DNA of 20,387 nucleotides from an uncultured Clostridia bacterium (GTDB taxonomy: Bacteria > Bacillota > Clostridia > Lachnospirales > Bianqueaceae), in contig CANOUM010000009.1 in assembly GCA_947570515.1 (NCBI GenBank), positions 1 to 20,387 on the forward strand, in the 5' to 3' direction. Position numbers and translations under genes: made by a program. Position 1 is the first letter of the stretch, and every line of letters begins with the position of its first letter. Shown here piece after piece: positions 14,714-20,387 of this stretch. Under the pieces are notes generated by a model. That model was not told where the DNA came from. It searched no databases and worked only from the letters and a program-made list of their open reading frames with translations.

Positions 14714-16642
14714 ATGAAACAGAAGATTGAAATTGATTCGTTTTTGAAGTTTCAGTTTGTGAACAATCCGACTTTTTCACCTGACGGAAAAAAAGCGGCC
14801 TTTGTGGTGCAGCAGGCCAATTTAAAGGATAATAATTATCCGGGTGATATTTATTTGCTGGATGTGGAAACGAAAACAACGTCGCAGCTGACAAGCGGCG
14901 GTGATGCAAAGAGCTATGTGTGGACGCCGGAGGGAACGCTCCTGTTTGCGGCTAAGCGTACAAAAGAGGATAAAGAAGCAAAAGATGATACGATCTTTTA
15001 TGAGATCAGCCCTCAGGGCGGTGAGGCGAAAAAGGCCTTTAGTCTTCCGATTCAGGCTGGACGTATCGAGCCGGTGGACAGTGACCTGTATGTTGTTTCC
15101 GCTACGCAGAATAATGGTCAGCCGCTTAAGGACCGGGCCTATGAGATTATTGAGGAGTCTCCGTTCTGGTTTAATGGACGCGGATTTACGGCGGGACTGC
15201 GCGGACGCTTGTATCTGTACCGCCGTTCTACAGGCGAGCTGACAGCGATCACGGAGCCGTTTTTTGATGCAGGCGGCTTTGAGCTGCAGGGACATCAGAT
15301 TTTGTACCGCGGCGCTGAGTGGAAGAATGGTATGAAATATGAGTTTGCGGGCGTGTATTTGTATGATATTGATGCAAAGACTACGCGCTGCTTAGTTGAG
15401 CCCAATCAAAAGCCCGGCTATACGATGGACTTCTGGACGGAAGGAAAGTTTATGCTGGCGACGAATGAGGGGGAATGCAACCCCGGCATGGATTACAGCG
15501 AGTTTTATGTGTATGATATGGAAACAGGCGAAGGAAGCAAGCTTGCACCGTATGAACATAGTATTGGCAGCGGTTCGGTAGGAAGCGACGCCAGATTGGG
15601 CGGAGGCCGCGGCAAAAAACGGCTGGGTGATCAGTGGTATTTTATTACGACAGTGAATGACAGCGCTTATCTGCGGACCATTTCGATGGATGGACAGATT
15701 TCCGGTAATCTGACGCCGGATGGTTCTGTAGACAGCTTTGATGTCAACGAGGCGCATTTGCTGACCTGCGGCATGTACGGCAACAAGCTGGCAGAGCTGT
15801 ATTTGGACGGCGAGCAGGTGACACATTTTAATGACTGGTTCGAAAAGGAATATGAAGTGATTACGCCTGAATATCACAACTATACGGGCAGCGACGGCGT
15901 GGAGATTCATGGATGGGCCATGAAACCCTATGGCTATGAAGCCGGTAAGAAATATCCCTGTATTTTGCATGTGCACGGCGGTCCGCGCACCGTATTCGGC
16001 AGCGTATACCATCATGAAATGCAGATGTGGGCGAATGCAGGCTTTTTTGTCATCTTCTGCAATCCGCGCGGCAGCGATGGACGCGGTAATGAATTTGGCG
16101 ATATCTGCGGCAAATATGGTACCGTGGATTATACCAATCTGATGGAATTTACAGATGAGATGCTGAAACAGTATCCGGATATTGACCAGAGCAAGGTGGG
16201 CGTGACCGGCGGTTCCTATGGCGGTTTCATGACCAACTGGATCATCGGCCATACAGATCGTTTTGCAGCGGCCTGCTCGCAGCGCTCTATTGCGAACTGG
16301 ACTGTATTTGAGCATACCAGCGATATTGGCTATAGCTTTACCAAAAATCATCAGGGAGCTCATACGCGCGACGATATGGAGAAGCTGTGGTGGCATTCAC
16401 CGCTTAAATATGCAAATCAGTGCAAAACGCCGACTCTGTTTATTCATTCCGACCGCGATTACCGCTGCTGGATGGCAGAGGGAATTTCGATGTTTACAGC
16501 GCTTAAGATGCATGGATGTGAGTCCAGACTGGTGCTGTTCCATGATGAAACACATGAGCTTTCCCGTTCCGGTAAGCCGCAGAACAGAATCCGCCGTATG
16601 GAGGAGATTGTGGGCTGGATGCAGAAATATTTGATGGCCTAA
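14714..16642 (+). CDS. S9 family prolyl oligopeptidase-type peptidase (first of a tandem pair)
   Basis: A 642-residue cytoplasmic serine peptidase of the acylaminoacyl/dipeptidyl peptidase IV type, without signal peptide or membrane segment. The N-terminal part (about residues 1-390) is a WD40-like beta-propeller with repeats such as NNPTFSPDGKKAAF and TSGGDAKSYVWTPEG. The C-terminal alpha/beta hydrolase carries the oxyanion motif HVHGGPR, the nucleophile Ser501 in GGSYGGFM, Asp582 in HSDRDYRC and His614 in DETHELSRSGKP. Such enzymes trim short peptides, releasing dipeptides or acylated amino acids. AAAGGAG precedes the ATG. A close paralogue starts 27 bp downstream, so the two are probably co-transcribed. 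Confidence 0.95.
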   Translation: MKQKIEIDSFLKFQFVNNPTFSPDGKKAAFVVQQANLKDNNYPGDIYLLDVETKTTSQLTSGGDAKSYVWTPEGTLLFAAKRTKEDKEAKDDTIFYEISPQGGEAKKAFSLPIQAGRIEPVDSDLYVVSATQNNGQPLKDRAYEIIEESPFWFNGRGFTAGLRGRLYLYRRSTGELTAITEPFFDAGGFELQGHQILYRGAEWKNGMKYEFAGVYLYDIDAKTTRCLVEPNQKPGYTMDFWTEGKFMLATNEGECNPGMDYSEFYVYDMETGEGSKLAPYEHSIGSGSVGSDARLGGGRGKKRLGDQWYFITTVNDSAYLRTISMDGQISGNLTPDGSVDSFDVNEAHLLTCGMYGNKLAELYLDGEQVTHFNDWFEKEYEVITPEYHNYTGSDGVEIHGWAMKPYGYEAGKKYPCILHVHGGPRTVFGSVYHHEMQMWANAGFFVIFCNPRGSDGRGNEFGDICGKYGTVDYTNLMEFTDEMLKQYPDIDQSKVGVTGGSYGGFMTNWIIGHTDRFAAACSQRSIANWTVFEHTSDIGYSFTKNHQGAHTRDDMEKLWWHSPLKYANQCKTPTLFIHSDRDYRCWMAEGISMFTALKMHGCESRLVLFHDETHELSRSGKPQNRIRRMEEIVGWMQKYLMA

Positions 16643-16669
16643 GCTTGACAGCTGACAAAGGAGATAGCT

Positions 16670-18601
16670 ATGGAAAACGTTATATATCAAGATCTATATC
16701 AGTTTAACTTTCTTTCCGATCCGGTGATTGCACCGGACGGAGCGCATGCAATTTTTGCTAAGCAAAATGCAGTCGAAGAGAAGAACGGATACACTTCCGA
16801 AATTTGGGTGATCGATTTAAAAACCAAGGAATATCATGCGCTGACCAGCGGCGGTGATGAACGCGGCGCCTTCTGGCTGGATGCTGAGACGGTTGCATTT
16901 GTGTGTCACCGGGAAAAAACAGAAGGGACCTGCTGGTACAAGATCAACATTCACGGCGGCGAGGCGCAGCCCTATCTGACCGTGCCGGAGCGCGCCGGGC
17001 AGATTAAAATCATCGATGAAAACACCTATCTGTACACAACGGTGGTTGAGACAGGCGCTGAAGAAAAGGCTGAGAATAAGGCCGAGCTTGGCAAAGACTT
17101 CTGGGTGTTTGATGAGTTTCCCTTCTGGTTCAACGGCCGCAAGGTCATCAACAAAAAGCGTAATACGCTGATGCTGCATAAGGATGGAGAGACCAAGGCC
17201 ATCACGCCGAAATATCTCGATATGGGCGGCATGCAGCTTTCGCCGGACAAAACCAAGATTGTGTTTGGCGGCTGTGAATACACTGACGTACAGGAGCGCA
17301 CGAGCGGCATGTATTTGTATGATATCGCCACAGGCGAAACAAAGACGCTGATTGCGCAAGGCACACTCGCTGTTGGCAGCTTCTATTTTATGGGAGACGA
17401 CGAGATCTTCTATACAGGGCTGGACGATGAAAAACGCGGTGATAATCCCGATTATTACATTTATAATCTGAAGACGCAGACCAGCAAAAAACTGCCCTTT
17501 GCGGATGCTTCTCCCCATGGCGGCGTTGGTTCTGATGCGAATATGGGCGGCGGTAATGGAATGAAATATGAAAACGGCTATCTGTATTTCACACAGACAG
17601 TTTGGGGCAATGTGCATCTGGTACGCATGGATCATGACGGAAACATTGAAAAGGTCTGTGTGACGCCGGGATCTATCAATGCCTTCGATATGGCAGACGG
17701 CTACATCCTCTTTACCGCTATGCGGGGTGATGACTTAGTAGAGATTTATGAGCTGGCAGACGGAAAGGAAACACGTCTGACTGCGCTGAATCAGCCGTAT
17801 ATGCAGAGTCATACCGTGATTACGCCGGAGTATTTTACATTTGAAAATCGTGCCGGCGTGACGCTGGAGGGCTATGTGCTGAAGCCGCTTGGCTTTGAGC
17901 CGGGCAAGAAGTATCCGGGCATTTTGGAGATGCATGGCGGACCGAAGGTGGCGTTTGGCAGTGTGTTCCATCATGAGATGCAGTGCTATGCAAATCAGGG
18001 CTATTTCGTATTTTATACGAATCCGCGCGGCAGTGACGGGCGCGGCGATGAGTTTGCGAAGATTAATGGGATGCTGGGCACGATTGACTATGATGATTTT
18101 ATGGATTTTACCGATGAGATGATTCGCCGGTATCCGGAGCTGGATGCGGAGCATATCGGTATCTGCGGCGGTTCTTACGGCGGATATATGTGTAACTGGA
18201 TGATTGGGCATACCGACCGCTATGCTGCAGCAGCTTCGCAGCGCAGCATTTCCAATTACTTTACAAAGCTGATGTGTACGGATATCGGAATTACGTATGA
18301 TATGCCGCAGGCGGGCGGCGATCCGTGGAATGATTTTGATCAGGTGTGGGAGATTTCGCCGCTGAAATATGCGCCGAATGCGAAGACGCCAACGCTGTTT
18401 ATTCAGTCGGATGATGATTATCGCTGCTGGATGAGCGGTGCGGTGCAGATGTTTAATGCGCTGCAGCAAAATGGCGTACCGAGCCGGATTGCGCTTTTCC
18501 ATGGAGAGACGCATGAGCTTTCGAGAAGCGGTAAGCCGAAGAACAGAATCTCCCGTCTGACAGAGATGGGCGACTGGTTTGACAAATATCTGAAGGGCTG
18601 A
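16670..18601 (+). CDS. S9 family prolyl oligopeptidase-type peptidase (second of a tandem pair)
   Basis: A 643-residue paralogue of the preceding gene with the same layout: a beta-propeller (about residues 1-390, with LSPDKTKIVFGG and GMYLYDIATGET) and an alpha/beta hydrolase. The triad is Ser502 in GGSYGGYM, Asp583 in QSDDDYRC and His615 in GETHELSRSGKP; the oxyanion motif is EMHGGPK. It is cytoplasmic, with no signal peptide. The two proteins match closely in the catalytic half and much less in the propeller, which gates substrate entry, so they probably differ in substrate. AAAGGAG precedes the ATG; no separate promoter is seen in the 27-bp gap. Confidence 0.95.
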   Translation: MENVIYQDLYQFNFLSDPVIAPDGAHAIFAKQNAVEEKNGYTSEIWVIDLKTKEYHALTSGGDERGAFWLDAETVAFVCHREKTEGTCWYKINIHGGEAQPYLTVPERAGQIKIIDENTYLYTTVVETGAEEKAENKAELGKDFWVFDEFPFWFNGRKVINKKRNTLMLHKDGETKAITPKYLDMGGMQLSPDKTKIVFGGCEYTDVQERTSGMYLYDIATGETKTLIAQGTLAVGSFYFMGDDEIFYTGLDDEKRGDNPDYYIYNLKTQTSKKLPFADASPHGGVGSDANMGGGNGMKYENGYLYFTQTVWGNVHLVRMDHDGNIEKVCVTPGSINAFDMADGYILFTAMRGDDLVEIYELADGKETRLTALNQPYMQSHTVITPEYFTFENRAGVTLEGYVLKPLGFEPGKKYPGILEMHGGPKVAFGSVFHHEMQCYANQGYFVFYTNPRGSDGRGDEFAKINGMLGTIDYDDFMDFTDEMIRRYPELDAEHIGICGGSYGGYMCNWMIGHTDRYAAAASQRSISNYFTKLMCTDIGITYDMPQAGGDPWNDFDQVWEISPLKYAPNAKTPTLFIQSDDDYRCWMSGAVQMFNALQQNGVPSRIALFHGETHELSRSGKPKNRISRLTEMGDWFDKYLKG

Positions 18602-18611
18602 AAATAGAAGT

Positions 18612-18651
18612 AAGGGCTGCTGCCATGGGCGATTCCAAGGTAGCGGCCCTT
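18612..18651 (+). terminator. Possible terminator after the S9 peptidase pair
   Basis: A 13-bp stem with two G-T pairs (18612-18624 with 18639-18651) and a 14-base loop, at the right place 11 bp after the stop. The following bases, TGTCTTAC, form a poor U-tract, so termination may be weak or the hairpin may only stabilise the mRNA end. Confidence 0.5.
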
Positions 18652-18708
18652 GTCTTACATAAGCTGACAAATAAAGTGGAAATTTTAGTCATTTTTCAGA
18701 AAAATTTC

Positions 18709-18737
18709 TTGCCATACGCAGGCAAAGCCGTTATAAT
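18709..18737 (+). promoter_or_regulatory. Promoter of the uracil/xanthine permease gene
   Basis: TTGCCA (18709-18714), a 17-base spacer and a perfect TATAAT (18732-18737). The roughly 48-base leader holds only a small hairpin, GGCCG-GATAA-CGGCC (18746-18760), and no attenuator or purine riboswitch is visible. Confidence 0.88.
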
Positions 18738-18791
18738 AGCCTGTGGCCGGATAACGGCCGGACAATTACATATCTTAGGAGGATATACGCG

Positions 18792-20186
18792 ATGAACAAT
18801 CCTAATGCGCCCATTCGCGACGCGCGAACGCTGGGCATTCCGAAAATGCTGCTGCTGGGGATCCAGCATATGTTTGCTATGTTTGGCGCTACGATTTTGG
18901 TGCCGATTCTGGTGAACAGCTATTTTGGCGGCGAGCTTACGCAGGCGCTTACCGTACAGGTTACGCTGTTTTGCGCCGGTTTTGGAACTTTGTTTTTCCA
19001 TGTATGTGCCAAAATGAAGGTGCCCGCCTTTTTAGGCTCATCCTTTGCTTTCCTTGGTGGTTTTTCTACCATTGCAGCGCTTGACAGCGGCATTTATGCC
19101 GGCATGGCGATGAATGAGAAGATTCTTTATGCCTGCGGCGGCATTGTGGTAGCAGGCGCCCTGTATCTTGTGATGGCGCTGATCATCAAGTTGGTGGGTG
19201 TGAAGCGGGTCATGCGCTTCCTGCCGCCGGTGGTGACAGGACCGATTATCATCTGTATCGGACTTAGCCTGGCAGGTTCTGCCGTCACGAATGCATCTAC
19301 CAACTGGATCCTGGCGCTGATTGCATTAGGAACGATCATCATTTTCAATATTTGGGGCAAGGGGATGTTCCGTATCATTCCTATCCTGATGGGCGTTGTG
19401 ATCGCTTATGCAGCGGCTGTGATCATGCACCTGTGCGGCCTGACTAATCCGGATGGCTCTGCGATTTTGAATTTTGCGCCGATTGCGGAGACCGGCTGGG
19501 TAGGGCTGCCGCCGTTCCAGATCTGCAAGTTTGATCTTACCGCGATTTTGGTCATGGCGCCGATCGCATTGGCAACGATGATGGAGCATATTGGCGATAT
19601 GTCGGCAATTTCGGCGACAGTTGGCGAAAACTATCTTGCAGATCCGGGTCTGCACCGCACTTTGATCGGCGATGGCGTTGCTACTTCCTTGGCTGGCTTG
19701 GTGGGCGGTCCGGCGAATACGACCTATGGCGAAAATACGGGTGTGCTGGAGCTTTCCAGAGTGCATGATCCCCGTGTCATCCGCATTGCGGCCATCTTCG
19801 CTATCTTACTGAGCTTCATTCCAAAGGTTTCTTCAGTAATCAGCACGATGCCGGCTGCTATTATCGGCGGTGTCAGCTTCATGCTGTATGGTATGATTTC
19901 GGCGATTGGCGTGCGCAATGTGGTAGAAAACAAGGTGGATTTAACCAAATCCCGCAATCTGATTATTGCCGCTGTGATTTTTGTATGCGGCTTAGGATTT
20001 AGCGGAGGTCTGACCTTCACAATCGGCAGTGTGTCGATTACTTTGACAGGACTTGCCGTAGCTGCTATTGCAGGCATCCTGCTCAACATCATCCTGCCCG
20101 GCAATGATTATGAGTTTGGCGTAAACGCCGAAGGCGATAAAAACCGAGGCGTGAGCATCAATCCCGGCAAAAAGGAAGAGAAATAA
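18792..20186 (+). CDS. uraA: Uracil/xanthine permease, NCS2 family (UraA-like)
   Basis: A 464-residue inner-membrane protein with about 12-14 hydrophobic segments, the normal size for nucleobase:cation symporters of the NCS2 family. Recognisable segments are MLLLGIQHMFAMFGATILVP at the N-terminus, VPAFLGSSFAFL, FLPPVVTGPIIICIGLSLAG, MEHIGDMSAIS with the Glu and His of helix 8, and GLVGGPANTTYGENTG of helix 10, which binds the base. These agree best with uracil uptake, but xanthine or other bases cannot be excluded. The tail after about residue 440 is polar and Lys/Glu-rich. AGGAGG precedes the ATG, and the gene has its own promoter and terminator. It fits with pyrB-pyrI nearby as a salvage route for pyrimidines. 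Confidence 0.93.
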   Translation: MNNPNAPIRDARTLGIPKMLLLGIQHMFAMFGATILVPILVNSYFGGELTQALTVQVTLFCAGFGTLFFHVCAKMKVPAFLGSSFAFLGGFSTIAALDSGIYAGMAMNEKILYACGGIVVAGALYLVMALIIKLVGVKRVMRFLPPVVTGPIIICIGLSLAGSAVTNASTNWILALIALGTIIIFNIWGKGMFRIIPILMGVVIAYAAAVIMHLCGLTNPDGSAILNFAPIAETGWVGLPPFQICKFDLTAILVMAPIALATMMEHIGDMSAISATVGENYLADPGLHRTLIGDGVATSLAGLVGGPANTTYGENTGVLELSRVHDPRVIRIAAIFAILLSFIPKVSSVISTMPAAIIGGVSFMLYGMISAIGVRNVVENKVDLTKSRNLIIAAVIFVCGLGFSGGLTFTIGSVSITLTGLAVAAIAGILLNIILPGNDYEFGVNAEGDKNRGVSINPGKKEEK

Positions 20187-20198
20187 TTGATCAATACC

Positions 20199-20237
20199 AG
20201 AGAGGATCTTCAGATAATGGGGATTCTCTCTTTTTCT
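20199..20237 (+). terminator. Rho-independent terminator after the permease gene
   Basis: A 10-bp stem, AGAGAGGATC with GATTCTCTCT (20199-20208 with 20222-20231), a 13-base loop and a TTTTTCT tail. Confidence 0.85.
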
Positions 20238-20254
20238 AAAAAGAAAGGAATATA

Positions 20255-20387
20255 ATGGGGATCGAAAAATGGAATATCCCGTGCGGCGTGATGCCGCGCG
20301 GTGCAAGAAATTTAATCAGCGATGTGCCGGGTGTGACGGTGGGACACAGCACAATCCACAAAGAGGACAATCATACCGGGGTCACCG
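20255..20387 (+). CDS. P1 (DmpA) family peptidase, 5' part only
   Basis: The ATG at 20255 follows AAAGGAA with short spacing and opens a frame that runs off the window after 44 codons. The translation contains MPRGARNLISDVPGVTVGHS and, near the edge, a HTGVT segment. This DVPGVxVGH...TGVT pattern is the N-terminal hallmark of the P1 family (DmpA, L-aminopeptidase D-Ala-esterase/amidase), an N-terminal-nucleophile type enzyme that is cleaved into two chains before a Ser or Thr. The cleavage site and catalytic residue lie outside the window. It sits between the permease terminator and the window edge and probably belongs to the next transcription unit. With only 44 residues, the family is fairly sure and the substrate is not. 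Confidence 0.8.
   Translation, partial: MGIEKWNIPCGVMPRGARNLISDVPGVTVGHSTIHKEDNHTGVT

Noticed and set aside
15392..18670. Long minus-strand frames opposite the two S9 peptidases (334, 272 and 311 codons)
   Set aside because: They are shadows of convincing peptidase genes; no ribosome site, no recognisable domain, His/Ile/Arg-rich translation.
18744..18791. Purine riboswitch or PyrR attenuator before the uracil permease
   Set aside because: The leader is too short for the purine aptamer, and no terminator/antiterminator pair or PyrR-binding consensus is present.
1..20387. CRISPR arrays, insertion sequences, prophage genes, tRNA or rRNA genes
   Set aside because: No spaced direct repeats, transposase or integrase motifs, tRNA cloverleaf or rRNA sequence were seen in either strand by eye.

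Overview
The window looks like the chromosome of a low-to-mid GC Bacillota, most likely a gut-type Clostridia (Lachnospiraceae-like). Reasons: a T-box riboswitch in front of ileS, textbook sigma-A promoters (TTGACA/TATAAT with 17-bp spacers) and strong AGGAGG ribosome sites, a pyrB-pyrI pair with a TTG-started pyrB, and tandem S9 peptidases. I see no rRNA, tRNA, CRISPR array, phage gene or insertion sequence; gene order and style look like stable chromosome. Taxonomy is inference.

Layout. (1) 1-1443: the 3' end of one TIM-barrel sugar-phosphate isomerase/epimerase and a complete second one, closed by a bidirectional terminator. (2) 1466-5950, minus strand: a PHP-domain metallo-phosphoesterase with its own promoter, then ileS with its own promoter and an Ile-specific T-box whose terminator would also stop readthrough from the PHP gene. 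(3) 6063-10190, plus strand: one compact operon encoding a Crp/Fnr-family regulator, a lipoprotein substrate-binding protein, an ABC permease, a short ABC ATPase and a HydE/PylB/BioB-like radical SAM enzyme, ended by a strong terminator. (4) 10200-13036: a class C beta-lactamase-like serine hydrolase broken by one in-frame TGA, overlapping a serine O-acetyltransferase (cysE), then a Cof-type HAD phosphatase. (5) 13044-14528: pyrB-pyrI with promoter and terminator. (6) 14573-18655: two tandem S9 prolyl-oligopeptidase-type peptidases behind a promoter and a GC-rich structured leader. (7) 18709-20237: a uracil/xanthine (NCS2) permease with promoter and terminator. (8) 20255 to the end: the start of a P1/DmpA-family peptidase.

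How the genes work together. The most interesting unit is region 3. An importer of the SsuABC/TauABC/ThiXYZ type is translationally coupled to a radical SAM enzyme of the HydE family, with a dedicated Crp-type regulator as first gene. No hydF, hydG or hydrogenase gene is in the window. This suggests uptake of a small organic molecule followed by radical SAM conversion, but the substrate cannot be read from the sequence. Regions 5 and 7 share pyrimidine supply (aspartate transcarbamoylase; uracil uptake). Regions 6 and 8 share intracellular peptide breakdown. The remaining genes are ordinary housekeeping or peripheral metabolism.
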